Origin: Acinetobacter sp. UBA801
Lineage (GTDB): Bacteria > Pseudomonadota > Gammaproteobacteria > Pseudomonadales > Moraxellaceae
Assembly: GCA_002296655.1 (NCBI GenBank)
Contig: DBIN01000047.1
Location: 53,021-117,020 of the forward strand
Direction of reading: 5' to 3'
Length of the DNA: 64,000 bases
The notes under the pieces are model-generated. The model searched no databases and was not told where the DNA came from. It saw nothing but the letters and a program-made list of their open reading frames with translations. A program made the position numbers and the translations under genes. Below are positions 9,055 to 18,006 of the stretch, in pieces (within the stretch, counting starts at the first letter, position 1; every line of letters starts with the position of its first letter).

Positions 9055-9080
9055 AAAGCCGAGTTAATCTCGGCATTATT
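9055..9080 (+). terminator. Terminator after hisH
   Basis: GCCGAG (9058-9063) pairs with CTCGGC (9069-9074) around TTAAT, extended by flanking AAA/TTT-like bases and followed by ATTATTTAT. The T-run is weak. Confidence 0.65.
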
Positions 9081-9276
9081 TATGCGTGAATGTTTTTCAC
9101 TGTTATTGCACATCGATTTGTGTTTAAAATTAAAGCGTTTTATACCTTTTATTCAAAATAAATTGAGGGTCTGTCCATAATTTGTCTATCTTTGTACTGT
9201 GAGAGAGATCTCACAAGATTTTTGAGCAAATATACGTGATGCGACAGAAAATTCAAAAAATCTAGGAATTACAACA

Positions 9277-9747
9277 ATGAGTCAATATGTAGAAGATTCT
9301 GCACTGAGTGCTGCGGGGCGGTTTGGTCGATTATCATTTTTAGCGTGGAACTGCTTGCTCAGTTTGGGGCTTGCAGTACTGATTGCAATTATTGCCGTTG
9401 TTGCACCCAATTTATTGCTAGAGCTCGGCTCTGGCTCTATGGGCATCGGCATGATCTTGCTTGTGATCATTTATATCGTCGCATTCTATTTTAGCTTTAT
9501 TTTCACCATCCGCCGCTTGCATGACCGTAATCATACTGGCTGGTTGTCTTTGCTGATTTTGGTGCCTTTGGTGAATATTATTTTGGGTCTATATTTGGTA
9601 TTTGCACCTGGCGATGATCGTCAAAATAGCTATGGTGCAGTACGTGAAACTGCAGGTTGGGAAAAAGTACTGGCTTGGATTTTTATTGTGCTGATGATTT
9701 TGGCGATTATTGGCAGCTTCTCGGCAGGCATATTCAGCAACCTCTAA
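9277..9747 (+). CDS. DUF805 inner-membrane protein
   Basis: A 156-residue membrane protein with four predicted helices (about residues 24-45, 52-75, 92-112 and 130-150). The motif FIFTIRRLHDRNHTGWLSLL and the following GLYLVFAPGDDRQNSYG are typical of DUF805 proteins, whose function is unknown. A preceding segment GRFGRLSFLAWN also matches the family's N-terminal pattern. It is a single gene between two terminators. Confidence 0.88.
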   Translation: MSQYVEDSALSAAGRFGRLSFLAWNCLLSLGLAVLIAIIAVVAPNLLLELGSGSMGIGMILLVIIYIVAFYFSFIFTIRRLHDRNHTGWLSLLILVPLVNIILGLYLVFAPGDDRQNSYGAVRETAGWEKVLAWIFIVLMILAIIGSFSAGIFSNL

Positions 9748-9776
9748 GCAAAAATATTCCGCTTGATTGATCTTTC

Positions 9777-9806
9777 AAAATAGCCCATCTGTTGGGCTAT
9801 TTTTTC
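9777..9806 (+). terminator. Terminator after the DUF805 gene
   Basis: AAAATAGCCCA pairs with TGGGCTATTTT around a 5-base loop, followed by six T residues. Confidence 0.9.
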
Positions 9807-9916
9807 AGGATATTCACGTCAATCTCTGCCTTGCACAGTATTTTCAATCGTTTAAACTTTGCCAAATTCTGCAAAACGCTTTAGGCTAAAACCGCTTCTT
9901 TGCCGCTTTGAATGTT

Positions 9917-10594
9917 ATGGATCTAACTCGTCTGCGTACCCTGCCTAGCCCTGATGAAATTCGGCAATTGCCACTATTTGAAAATATTGCCCGTCAAAAT
10001 ATTGTTCTGATTCAAACTCTAGAACAATGTCGAGCGATTGAAGCTGAACTGAAAACCGCAGCTGTCTTGGGTTTCGATTCTGAATCCAAACCGACGTTTA
10101 ATGTAGGTGAAGTTTCTACAGGCCCGCATTTAATTCAGCTTGCAACCTTAGAAAAAGCGTATTTATTTCAGCTCAATGATGAAATTTGGCAATTTTTACA
10201 GCCAATTTTTGCCAATCGGGATCAAATTAAAGTGGGGTTTGGACTGAAAAATGATGCGCATTTATTTCGAAAAAAAGGCATACCACTGAATAGCGTGATT
10301 GAATTATCTAAGTGTTTTGGCAGTTTTGGTTTTAAAAGTCCACTTGGGCTTAAAAATGCCATGGCCTTATTATTTCACGTTCATTTCCCTAAAAGCCGAA
10401 GAATCAGTACCTCAAACTGGGCACGCAAACAGCTCAGTGAAGCACAAATTGCCTATGCTGCTGCCGATGCCTACGCGCCTGTATTGATATTTGAAGAATT
10501 GGGACGTTTAGGCCTATTGCCCGAGCATATTCCCAACAGTTCACTCAAATTGCGGATTCGTCCCTCTAAAACAAAACCTACAACAGATGCTTAG
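9917..10594 (+). CDS. 3'-5' exonuclease domain protein (DEDDy type)
   Basis: A 225-residue DnaQ-like nuclease with one catalytic domain. Motif I is GFDSESKP (Asp and Glu), motif II is KVGFGLKNDAHLF (Asp) and motif III is IAYAAADAYAP (Tyr and Asp), the RNase D/WRN arrangement. It lacks the HRDC domain of RNase D, so it is a stand-alone exonuclease domain whose substrate is not clear. The ATG at 9917 gives MDLTRLRTL; a TTG three codons earlier is also possible, and neither has a strong ribosome-binding site. It is followed by hisA after a short gap. Confidence 0.85.
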   Translation: MDLTRLRTLPSPDEIRQLPLFENIARQNIVLIQTLEQCRAIEAELKTAAVLGFDSESKPTFNVGEVSTGPHLIQLATLEKAYLFQLNDEIWQFLQPIFANRDQIKVGFGLKNDAHLFRKKGIPLNSVIELSKCFGSFGFKSPLGLKNAMALLFHVHFPKSRRISTSNWARKQLSEAQIAYAAADAYAPVLIFEELGRLGLLPEHIPNSSLKLRIRPSKTKPTTDA

Positions 10595-10661
10595 AGATTT
10601 AACAATACTTTGTTAAGATGCATAAATTGAATTCAATAAGTTTTTGGCAAGGAGCGAAAGC

Positions 10662-11393
10662 ATGCTGATCATCCCTGCAATTGACCTGAAAGATGGCAAA
10701 TGTGTTCGTTTAAAACAAGGTCGTATGGAAGATGATACTGTATTTTCTGACGATCCAGTGGCGACAGCACAACATTGGGTAAATGAAGGCGCACGTCGCT
10801 TGCATTTAGTCGATTTAAACGGCGCTTTCGCAGGTACGCCAATTCATAAACCTGTGGTTGAAGCGATTGCAAAATCACAACCAGATCTCCCAATTCAAAT
10901 TGGGGGCGGTATTCGCTCACTCGAAACCATCGAACACTATTTAGATGCAGGCGTATCATTCGTGATTATTGGTACCAAAGCCGTACAAGAGCCTGCTTTT
11001 GTAGATGAAGCCTGCAAGAAATTTGCAGGACACATCATTGTCGGCATTGATGCCATGAATGGTATGGTGGCTACCGATGGCTGGGCCAACGTTACAGACG
11101 TTAAAGCAACAGATTTAGCCAAGCGTTTTGCCGATGCAGGTGTATCTAGCATTGTTTATACCGATATTGCCCGTGATGGTATGATGCAAGGTGTGAACGT
11201 TGAACAAACCGTGAACTTGGCGCAATATTCAGGCTTACCAGTAATTGCTTCTGGCGGTGTAACTAATTTAGATGACGTACGTCACCTAAAAGGTCAGCCA
11301 GGCATTTTAGGCGCAATTACAGGTCGTGCAATTTATGAGGGTACCTTAAGCCTGCGTGAAGCACAGTTACTTTTAGATGAGCAATCTTTGTAA
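10662..11393 (+). CDS. hisA: HisA, phosphoribosylformimino-AICAR-phosphate isomerase
   Basis: A 243-residue TIM-barrel isomerase of histidine synthesis. The N-terminal [20 protein letters not shown] carries the catalytic Asp, QIGGGIRS the first phosphate-binding loop, [12 protein letters not shown] the second catalytic Asp, and VIASGGV the second phosphate loop. An in-frame TTG upstream at 10644 is not needed; ATG 10662 has AAGGAG properly spaced. It is closed by a terminator at 11411. Confidence 0.97.
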   Translation: MLIIPAIDLKDGKCVRLKQGRMEDDTVFSDDPVATAQHWVNEGARRLHLVDLNGAFAGTPIHKPVVEAIAKSQPDLPIQIGGGIRSLETIEHYLDAGVSFVIIGTKAVQEPAFVDEACKKFAGHIIVGIDAMNGMVATDGWANVTDVKATDLAKRFADAGVSSIVYTDIARDGMMQGVNVEQTVNLAQYSGLPVIASGGVTNLDDVRHLKGQPGILGAITGRAIYEGTLSLREAQLLLDEQSL

Positions 11394-11410
11394 TTCTGCC
11401 GCATTTTTTA

Positions 11411-11436
11411 AAGAGGTCTGCGGACCTCTTTTTTAT
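11411..11436 (+). terminator. Terminator after hisA
   Basis: AAGAGGTC pairs with GACCTCTT around TGCG and is followed by TTTTATTTT. Confidence 0.9.
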
Positions 11437-11486
11437 TTTAAGTTTATTTTACTCATTTCGAGTTTTTTTCACCTCCTACTGATTAT

Positions 11487-12395
11487 ATGTCTCAGCTTTC
11501 ATCAATACTTCGTAGCAAAGCCCCACAACTGTCACTCATTTTGATTACCTTGATTTGGGGAGCAACCTTCATTACCGTGCAATACGGTTTGAATTTCAGC
11601 AGTCCTGTACTGTTTGTAGGCTTACGCTTTGCTGCAGCCACTTTGGCTGTGGGATTGATTTCATGGCGAAGCCTACGTGGTTTTAGGCTCGATGAACTCT
11701 ATGCAGGCTTTGCCATAGGCGCAGTGATTGCGCTAGGTTATGTCACTCAAACGATTGGCTTACAAAGTATTAGCAGTAGCGAATCCGCCTTTTTAACGGC
11801 GCTGTATGTTCCGCTTGTACCGCTATTGCTGTGGTTATGCTTTGGTCAACGTCCGCATATCATGACTTGGTTGGGTACTATTTTGGCATTTATCGGCTTG
11901 GTCTTTTTAACAGGCAATGGCTTAGACGCAATTCAGTTAAATTTTGGACAAGCCATAACTTTAATGGGTTCAATTGCGATTGCCTTTGAAATTGTTTTAA
12001 TTGGCTATTTTGCCAATCGGGTCAATTTAAAGCGCGTTACTCTCATTCAACTGGGCTGTGCATCGTTATTGTGTTTTGCGATTGCACCACTGGTCGGAGA
12101 AACTCAATTGCCCGAATTCCACTGGTCGCTCCTTGCTGTTTTACTTGGCTTAGGTATTGCCAGTGCCGTCATTCAATTGGTGATGAACTGGGCGCAACGA
12201 CAAGTCGACCCTGCGCAAGCTGCTATTATTTATGCAGGTGAACCTGTTTGGGCCGTATTGATTGGACGTTTGGCAGGCGAACGCTTAGCAGTTGTGGCAT
12301 TGTTCGGGGGACTACTGGTGGTTTTAGGCGTACTGGTCAGCGAATGGCGACCAAAATTTTTAAATCGAAACACATCATCCCAAAAAGTTGAATGA
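11487..12395 (+). CDS. EamA/DMT-superfamily transporter
   Basis: A 302-residue inner-membrane protein with ten predicted helices in two EamA repeats. The first begins LILITLIWGATFITVQYGL and the second is visible around residues 155-290, with the closing PVWAVLIGRLAGERL typical of this superfamily of drug and metabolite exporters. The substrate is not predictable. The ribosome-binding site is weak. It is a single gene, convergent with the DUF4870-like gene. Confidence 0.88.
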   Translation: MSQLSSILRSKAPQLSLILITLIWGATFITVQYGLNFSSPVLFVGLRFAAATLAVGLISWRSLRGFRLDELYAGFAIGAVIALGYVTQTIGLQSISSSESAFLTALYVPLVPLLLWLCFGQRPHIMTWLGTILAFIGLVFLTGNGLDAIQLNFGQAITLMGSIAIAFEIVLIGYFANRVNLKRVTLIQLGCASLLCFAIAPLVGETQLPEFHWSLLAVLLGLGIASAVIQLVMNWAQRQVDPAQAAIIYAGEPVWAVLIGRLAGERLAVVALFGGLLVVLGVLVSEWRPKFLNRNTSSQKVE

Positions 12396-12449
12396 ACAGC
12401 ATTTCAGTGAGATTGCTCAAAACATCTTACAAAGAAGCACGAAGGTGGA

Positions 12450-12854
12450 TTAATGATACATTGGCAAATTGTCATTCACGCGAATTAAACCACGAATAGC
12501 ACGGTAAACAATCCATAGCCACGAAATAGCAACCACTGCGATACAGAAAAGTGTCGCAGCCAAAGTCATACTGGCAAAGCTTTGCGCATCTGGACTAAAG
12601 AACACCAAAAAGAAAGGTACAAATGCAACAATATTCCAAAACAGATACCACCAGAAGCTGCGAATTTGCCAAGTAAAATGACTGGCAAAAATTGAACCTT
12701 GCACATCACCACGTTTTAAATAGTTGATGATCAAGGCAATAACGGCCAATATCCCCGCAGAAAAAATCGCCACGATATACAGCACATATAAAATCATGGT
12801 CAATGAACGATGTGGGTCTTGATCTACTGGATATGAATGCTCTGCGTCTGACAT
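12450..12854 (-). CDS. Small DUF4870-like membrane protein
   Basis: A 134-residue protein with three predicted membrane helices and the SHFTWQIRSFWWYLFW segment typical of DUF4870-like proteins. Function unknown. ATG at 12854 has AGGTG upstream. It lies 22 bases after the cold-shock/DUF1294 gene and is probably the last gene of the thrB operon. Confidence 0.8.
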   Translation of the reverse strand: MSDAEHSYPVDQDPHRSLTMILYVLYIVAIFSAGILAVIALIINYLKRGDVQGSIFASHFTWQIRSFWWYLFWNIVAFVPFFLVFFSPDAQSFASMTLAATLFCIAVVAISWLWIVYRAIRGLIRVNDNLPMYH

Positions 12855-12876
12855 AATGCACCTGACAAGCCTGTTA

Positions 12877-13524
12877 CTAGAACAATAGTATTAATAAGAT
12901 ACTGAGCTGATTTAGCGGAGAAATCAGCCATAAAATCAGCAAGATATTTAAGCCTATCGTACAAAAATAAATCTTACCAAAGGGTTGTTTTTGTGTTTTG
13001 TGGCGTAATTTTTGTTGTGCCAACCATGCTGCAGGCCAACCCCCTAAAAAAGCCACAATATGCAAGTTATTTTCAGAGATACGACGCCCGCCCTGCTGGG
13101 CAGCTTCTTTATCTTGTGCATACAGCCAATAACTCAGCACATTCATAAAACTAATGAATAATAACAATATGCCACTGAGCAATCCCAACAGCGTCAGCAA
13201 AGCCAAAACAACAATATAAGCCACACACAATATTTGCATCGGCTGCATTTTTTGCGTGCTGTTGGATGTTTTCGCACTCACAGCAGATGCCTTTGCTGCT
13301 TTGGTCTGCGAAGCTTTTAAATACACCGCTTGCTGCGCTCGGTAACGTCCGCGTTCATCCACAGTTAAGGTATATTCCAAAGCACAGCCCACAATTGGAC
13401 GTGGCCCTTGTCGGGCGAAGTCCTTAATGTGTAAAAACACGCGATCTTTTTGACGGTCATTCGGCTGAATAAACCCATAACCCTGCTCATCAAACCATTC
13501 AACTAAATGCCCTTGATCACGCAT
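12877..13524 (-). CDS. Cold-shock-domain plus DUF1294 membrane protein
   Basis: A 215-residue fusion. Residues 5-70 form a cold-shock-like OB fold with the RNA-binding pattern GYGFIQPNDRQKDRVFLHI. A Lys/Ala/Ser-rich linker follows, then DUF1294 with four membrane helices and the motif DKEAAQQGGRRISENNLH...GGWPAA. Such fusions are widespread; the role is unknown but suggests membrane-tethered nucleic-acid binding. It starts 13 bases after thrB with GAGGAA upstream, so it is co-transcribed with it. Confidence 0.88.
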   Translation of the reverse strand: MRDQGHLVEWFDEQGYGFIQPNDRQKDRVFLHIKDFARQGPRPIVGCALEYTLTVDERGRYRAQQAVYLKASQTKAAKASAVSAKTSNSTQKMQPMQILCVAYIVVLALLTLLGLLSGILLLFISFMNVLSYWLYAQDKEAAQQGGRRISENNLHIVAFLGGWPAAWLAQQKLRHKTQKQPFGKIYFCTIGLNILLILWLISPLNQLSILLILLF

Positions 13525-13536
13525 GTTCTATATTCC

Positions 13537-14487
13537 TCAAGCTGTCACAAACTTTAAGCGTTCAATCAGCATATTCCGCATTTCATCTGGATTTTTCTGC
13601 AAAATATCTGCGCCTGTCCGTCCTTCTGCTAAATTTTTAGCAGCTACTTGCAAACGCATTAACCAAAAACGTCCTGCCGCCATTGCCAAATACAGTTCCA
13701 AACAGGCTTTTTCGTCTTGGGTTAAAGGACGCACCGTTTCGTAGGCATTTAAAAATGCAATCGCCTTGCTTTCATTTAAGCTCAGCTCGGGAAAATCGGT
13801 ACAAAAATCATTGAGGGTAATCGCAATATCAAATAGCAATTCATCTTGATTTAATTCATAAAAATCTAAAATACCTTGTAAATGATCATCTGCGAACAAG
13901 GTATTGTCACGAAATAAATCCGAATGAATAAAACCTTTAGGACGCTGCGGATAGACTGCGGTTAAAGCCTCATACAAGCCCAAAAGTTTGGATAATAAGG
14001 CTTGATCTGCCACATGCATGCTTGGTTTTAATTGGCGGGCAACTCCTGCCCAATAAGCATGATCACGTACATGATCGCGCTGCAAAGAGAAATTTTGTAA
14101 CGCCACATGCATTTTTGCTTGTGCAATCGCAATCGCTTCCACTTGCGCCACTGTTGTCAGTGTCGGATGCTGCCCAATTAAACGTGGTGCAATTTGTGCA
14201 GGTTTATCTTTTAAACGATGAATGGCTTGTCCTGAGTGTGACAAGGGCACTGCCACAGGCAAATCGACTTGCCCCAAATACTGTAACACAGGAATTAATT
14301 CGCCTGCCGCTTGCTGATCTAATTCTTCAAAAATGGTCAGCACGTACTGGTTTTGATTGTCGCAGCGCAAAAAATAATTGGTATTTTGAATCCCACCTTG
14401 AATGGGAATCAGCTCGACCACTTCCAACCCATAAGGCGCTGCAAAAACCTGAACTTCCTTTAAAGTCAAAGGAGTATAAACCGACAT
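13537..14487 (-). CDS. thrB: Homoserine kinase (ThrB, aminoglycoside-phosphotransferase type)
   Basis: A 316-residue homoserine kinase of the APH-like type used by Pseudomonas and relatives, the usual length for this family. It phosphorylates homoserine on the way to threonine. The start MSVYTPLTLKEVQVFAAPYGL and the segment GGIQNTNYFL are typical; the catalytic loop is HSDLFRDNTLF and the metal-binding Asp lies in GILDFYE. ATG 14487 has AGGT upstream; an upstream ATG at 14544 would add 19 residues without family support. It heads a small operon with the two membrane-protein genes downstream. Confidence 0.93.
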   Translation of the reverse strand: MSVYTPLTLKEVQVFAAPYGLEVVELIPIQGGIQNTNYFLRCDNQNQYVLTIFEELDQQAAGELIPVLQYLGQVDLPVAVPLSHSGQAIHRLKDKPAQIAPRLIGQHPTLTTVAQVEAIAIAQAKMHVALQNFSLQRDHVRDHAYWAGVARQLKPSMHVADQALLSKLLGLYEALTAVYPQRPKGFIHSDLFRDNTLFADDHLQGILDFYELNQDELLFDIAITLNDFCTDFPELSLNESKAIAFLNAYETVRPLTQDEKACLELYLAMAAGRFWLMRLQVAAKNLAEGRTGADILQKNPDEMRNMLIERLKFVTA

Positions 14488-14600
14488 AGAAAACCTGCGA
14501 AAAACCTGAGCTAAGTTTGATAGAATACCCGCTCCATCTGCCAAGGTGTAGCGCTTGTGTGGGTGAGTTTCATAATCGGCTGTAATAATTGGAAAAATTT

Positions 14601-15359
14601 ATGCTAGCGAAACGTATTATTCCTTGCCTAGACGTAGATAATGGTCGCGTGGTCAAGGGCGTGCAATTCCTTGATATTCGTGATGCGGGCGACCCTGTCG
14701 AAGTGGCGCGTCGTTATAATGAACAAGGTGCCGATGAAATCACCTTTTTAGACATTACTGCTACCCATCATGGCCGTGATACGACCTATCGTACCGTTGA
14801 GCGTATGGCAGAAACCGTGTTCGTGCCCCTCACCGTGGGTGGTGGCGTGCGTAAGGTTGAAGACATCCGCCTATTGCTGAACGCAGGTGCAGACAAGGTC
14901 AGTATTAACTCGGCAGCAGTCTTTAACCCTGAATTTGTGCAAGAAGCCTCACAGCGTTTTGGCGCGCAATGTATTGTGGTTGCGATTGATGCGAAAAAAA
15001 CGGGGGATAACAAATGGGAAATTTTCACTCACGGTGGCCGTAAACCAACAGGTATTGATGCGATTGAATGGGCAGTAAAAATGGCCGACTATGGCGCAGG
15101 TGAGCTATTGGTCACTTCAATGGATGCAGATGGTACCAAAGCAGGCTATGACTTGGCGCTCATGCGTGCCATCAATGACCGTGTCACTGTACCGACGATT
15201 GCATCTGGCGGTGTGGGCAATTTACAGCACTTGGCAGATGGTATTTTAAAAGGCGGCGCCGATGCGGTACTGGCTGCCTCAATTTTCCACTTTGGTCAGC
15301 ATACTATTCCAGAAGCCAAACAATATTTGGCAGCGCAAGGCATTGAAATGCGTTTATAA
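14601..15359 (+). CDS. hisF: Imidazole glycerol phosphate synthase cyclase subunit HisF
   Basis: A 252-residue TIM-barrel cyclase forming imidazole glycerol phosphate and AICAR from PRFAR and ammonia delivered by His[21 protein letters not shown] carries catalytic Asp11; [13 protein letters not shown] carries the second catalytic Asp; [11 protein letters not shown] and IASGGVGN are the phosphate loops. ATG at 14601 follows GGAAAAA; a TTG at 14589 is an unlikely alternative. It stands alone with a terminator behind it. Confidence 0.97.
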   Translation: MLAKRIIPCLDVDNGRVVKGVQFLDIRDAGDPVEVARRYNEQGADEITFLDITATHHGRDTTYRTVERMAETVFVPLTVGGGVRKVEDIRLLLNAGADKVSINSAAVFNPEFVQEASQRFGAQCIVVAIDAKKTGDNKWEIFTHGGRKPTGIDAIEWAVKMADYGAGELLVTSMDADGTKAGYDLALMRAINDRVTVPTIASGGVGNLQHLADGILKGGADAVLAASIFHFGQHTIPEAKQYLAAQGIEMRL

Positions 15360-15401
15360 TTTTCAAAACAAAACAGTTTTAGACTTTAATTTTTGAGCTT
15401 C

Positions 15402-15433
15402 AAAAGTGTAATCTTCGGGTTACACTTTTTTAT
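15402..15433 (+). terminator. Terminator after hisF
   Basis: AAAAGTGTAA pairs with TTACACTTTT around an 8-base loop containing TTCGG, followed by T residues. Confidence 0.9.
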
Positions 15434-15604
15434 TTAGCTCAAAAATACAGGCAGAAAAAAAAGAGCAAAAAGGTCACTACTGTCCCATGGTTTGGTTTAA
15501 ATAAAAACCCGAGTCCAGATCATTAAAATATGAGTGCAAACAAACACTTTCACGAGCAGGATTCAGGTTTTGTCACATCGGAATACCGTATTTCATCAGC
15601 GAAA

Positions 15605-15880
15605 GGATTTTAACAACTTCCAAAGTACACCATCTTGGACAGAAATTTAGAGCAGCTTCAAAGTGGGATCAGTTTATTGCCATATTGATGTCTCAACTTT
15701 CCTGCAGGCAAAGTCTGAGAGATATTCGATCCAATCTGGCGTGCTAACAGGCAAACTGAGTCATTTCGGAACAAAGTCTATTCCCCGAAGCACACTGGCA
15801 CTAATTAACGAGCAGCAGCCTGCTACCTTGTATCAACAGCTCTTTTACAAGTTGATGAAATGCTATGAACACTCAAAAGG
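15605..15880 (+). pseudogene. Frameshifted fragment of an IS4-like (DUF4372-type) transposase
   Basis: Two frames together restore the N-terminal region of an IS4-family transposase: one gives WDQFIAILMSQLSCRQSLRD followed by IRSNL, then after a frameshift another gives KLSHFGTKSIPRSTLALINE and QQPATLYQQLF. These match the conserved Q-LSGRQSLRDI and LG-KP-ARSTLA-NE-QP blocks of that group. No catalytic domain remains and no inverted repeats were found. It lies in a decayed stretch between hisF and the response regulator gene. Confidence 0.75.
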
Positions 15881-15896
15881 GCTTTTTTGCATAAAT

Positions 15897-15995
15897 GTTT
15901 TGCAAAATACTGATTTTTAAAGGTTTATGAAAATTTGAGTGGAAAATAAAGATAATAAAATCAGAATGTTAGATATTTTTACAACAAAACCCAAT
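15897..15995 (+). repeat. Diverged direct repeat, copy 1
   Basis: A stretch beginning TTGCAAAATACTGATTTTTA that recurs with changes at 17335-17425 in the same orientation. It could be the end of a lost mobile element. The similarity is judged by eye. Confidence 0.5.
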
Positions 15996-16002
15996 TAATA
16001 AT

Positions 16003-16285
16003 ATGTGAAAGCACGTGAAGAATTGGCTAAAACCAACACCGATATTAAAACCCAATCGCAAGTGGTTAAAAGTAAATCAGACACTCTCAATCGTACTATT
16101 TTCAAATCGCCTGTGCATGGTCTGTACATGGTATTGTCAAAGAAATTGATGTGATGACCTTGGGCGGCATCGTTTCACAAAATGGCAAACTGATGATGAT
16201 TGTGCCACTGGATGAACAACTGCTGATTCAAGCGCGTATTCTCCTCGTGATATTGCGTTTATTCGAAATATTCCAAGTTAAAGGT
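16003..16285 (+). pseudogene. Middle part of a type I secretion membrane-fusion protein (HlyD/LapC-like), frameshifted
   Basis: Translating across two frame changes gives a coiled-coil end (VKAREELAKTNTDIKTQSQ), then TLNRTIFKSPVHG, then HGIVKEIDVMTLGGIVSQNG, and NGKLMMIVPLDEQLLIQARI, followed after a lost base by SPRDIAFI. This is the lipoyl/beta-barrel region of a periplasmic adaptor of type I secretion systems such as those exporting giant adhesins. A small insertion after SPVHG and a deletion near QARI break the frame. The N-terminus is missing. The complementary C-terminal end lies at 45882-46107. Confidence 0.8.
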
Positions 16286-16526
16286 TTGAACATTAATTGC
16301 TTGAAATATCAACTATATGATCAAGCGTAGAGGCGATTGGAGTACTGCAACAAAACGATGAGGTGAAATACAGAAAAATTAGGAGTTTTTCTTGAAAATA
16401 TAAAAAATAAACGCTTTTCTGTGATTAATTGCACAATAAATGCAAAAAAGTCATGTCTTGCATATCCTTAATTGTCTTTGTGTGGTTAGAATATAACAAC
16501 TGTGCCCAAGATCTCTCACGTCTGTT

Positions 16527-17177
16527 ATGAATATATTAATCGTTGATGATCATCCGCTGTTTCGCCATGCCTTAATTCAGGCGGTTCGTTATAGCTTACC
16601 ACAAGCTCAAATTCATGAAACTGCTGCAGTTAATGAATTGTACGAACGTTTGGAAAATGGGCCTGAGCCTGATCTTGTGTTATTGGACTTGAATTTACCA
16701 GGGGCATCAGGCTTTTCTGCATTGGTGCATGTACGTGCGCAATATCCATCTATCCCAATTATTGTGGTGTCTGCTCACGAAGAAGCATCGATTATTCAAC
16801 GTTCAATTGCACATGGGGCGATGGGTTATATCCCAAAATCTGCACATCCGAGCCATATTGGTGAAGCAATTCGTCAAGTTTTAGAAGGTGAGATTTGGTT
16901 GCCGCCAAACTTGGCTGCGAATGTTAACTTTGACCCTCGCGCAGCAGATGAAACGGCTTTGGCTGAACGAATACAGTCTTTAACGCCTCAGCAATTCCGT
17001 GTTTTGATGATGGTGGCAGAAGGTTTGTTGAATAAACAAATTGCCTATGAATTAGATGTTTCTGAAGCAACGATTAAAGCGCACGTAACCGCAATTTTCC
17101 GTAAATTGGGTGTGCAAAATCGTACTCAGGCGGTATTGGCAATTAATGCTTTAAATATTGAAGAAAAGAAAATGTAA
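16527..17177 (+). CDS. LuxR/NarL-family response regulator
   Basis: A 216-residue two-component regulator. The receiver domain (1-120) has the acidic pair in NILIVDDHPLF, phospho-acceptor Asp in LVLLDLNLPG, the conserved Ser in IIVVSAHEE and the Lys in GYIPKSAHPS. The C-terminal LuxR-type helix-turn-helix (about 148-205) is visible as LTPQQFRVLMMVAEGLLNKQ followed by IAYELDVSEATIKAHVTAIF. No kinase gene is adjacent. The target genes are not evident. The start overlaps no other gene and the promoter lies in a 240-base gap. Confidence 0.92.
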   Translation: MNILIVDDHPLFRHALIQAVRYSLPQAQIHETAAVNELYERLENGPEPDLVLLDLNLPGASGFSALVHVRAQYPSIPIIVVSAHEEASIIQRSIAHGAMGYIPKSAHPSHIGEAIRQVLEGEIWLPPNLAANVNFDPRAADETALAERIQSLTPQQFRVLMMVAEGLLNKQIAYELDVSEATIKAHVTAIFRKLGVQNRTQAVLAINALNIEEKKM

Positions 17178-17206
17178 TATGTGACTGATCTGAAAAAGAT
17201 GAGTTT

Positions 17207-17249
17207 AAAACCGCTGTGTTGATCTCGAGGATTGAGCAGCGGTTTTTTT
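17207..17249 (+). terminator. Terminator after the response regulator gene
   Basis: AAACCGCTG pairs with CAGCGGTTT around a 20-base loop and is followed by a T-run. Confidence 0.85.
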
Positions 17250-17334
17250 AGGTGTGTGGTTGATAAGAGGGTGATACCAACAAAGTTGTGGATATGCTAC
17301 CGTTTTACGCTGTAGTGAGTTTTGTTACTTAAAT

Positions 17335-17425
17335 ATTTTGCAAGATACTAATTTTTAAAGGTTTGGGGAAATTTAACAAAAATAAATATAATAAATCATA
17401 GTTTTAGGTATTTACACAACTAAGC
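17335..17425 (+). repeat. Diverged direct repeat, copy 2
   Basis: Begins TTGCAAGATACTAATTTTTA and stays alignable to the copy at 15897-15995 for roughly 90 bases with small gaps. The right part runs into the integrase remnant. Confidence 0.5.
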
Positions 17426-17525
17426 CCCACCGCCATCAGGGTGTCTTTGCTTTTTAGCACCATTTATATCGAAACGTAGATTTTAGAACTTTTATAGCAT
17501 CGAGTTTGTCTATGTGTTTTGCCAT
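17400..17525 (-). pseudogene. N-terminal remnant of a P4-type tyrosine integrase
   Basis: On the minus strand, ATG at 17525 with a strong GGGAG upstream gives MAKHIDKLDAIKVLKSTFRY before a stop. After a frame change the sequence reads DINGAKKQRHPDGGGA, matching the DGGGL-type box of the DUF4102 N-terminal domain of P4-like integrases. The rest of the gene is gone. Its position just outside the left attachment site suggests an earlier element that had used the same tRNA-Ser. Confidence 0.6.
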
Positions 17526-17545
17526 GTTTAGTTTCTCCCTTATTT

Positions 17546-17638
17546 GTCGGTATAAAATCGGCACTTTTGTAGCTTGCTGATTAAAATTTAGCTATTTTGC
17601 ATTTATACCGACAAATATACCGACAAATATGTCGGTAT
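17546..17638. repeat. ATACCGAC repeats upstream of the integrase remnant
   Basis: ATACCGAC or its complement GTCGGTAT occurs at 17546, 17605, 17617 and 17631. The layout copies that of the ATACCAAC repeats upstream of the intact integrase at the other end. They may be arm-type integrase or excisionase sites, or operators. Confidence 0.6.
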
Positions 17639-17675
17639 GCCACCGTGTTTTACCGTATTATCACATGCAATAAAA

Positions 17676-17707
17676 AAGGGCTTAAACCCTTTAGATTCAA
17701 GCCCTTA
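17676..17707. terminator. Hairpin next to the left attachment site
   Basis: AAGGGCTT pairs with AAGCCCTT around a loop containing AAACCCTTTAGATTC. A related hairpin with nearly the same loop (TAAACCCTTTAGATTTAA) lies between the intact integrase and tRNA-Ser at 40885-40920, so both belong to homologous attachment regions. Confidence 0.65.
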
Positions 17708-17736
17708 ACACTACGAGATAATACCGTAAACAACTA

Positions 17737-17758
17737 ATTTGGCGGGAGAGAGGGATTC
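17737..17758. other. Left attachment site (attL) of the 23-kb element
   Basis: AATTTGGCGG followed by GAGAGAGGGATTC matches the 3' end of tRNA-Ser at 40945-40968 except for one missing T. After GATTC the two sequences differ, which marks the edge of the shared core. Confidence 0.8.
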
Positions 17759-17815
17759 ATGTTGTTGATTTAAGCTATTGTTTTTTAAATTAAATGTTTA
17801 GCCTGTAATTTTTAA

Positions 17816-17835
17816 ATACCAACACTTATACCAAC
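17816..17835 (+). repeat. ATACCAAC repeats inside the left end
   Basis: ATACCAAC occurs at 17816 and 17828, 12 bases apart. CTTATACCAACAA is shared exactly with the right-end cluster. Likely arm-type sites of the element's integrase. Confidence 0.65.
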
Positions 17836-18006
17836 AAGTTATCGAAGTGTTAACGGATGATCTATATATCTTATAGTTAGTGTTTAATTTTAAAATTTTC
17901 ATATATGTTAATTTTATTTCATTAATTCTCACTATTTTTCATTTATTTTGCATAATTTTCATTATTGATTGTATACTAACCTTGGTTGACGTTTTGAGGT
18001 TGTGGT

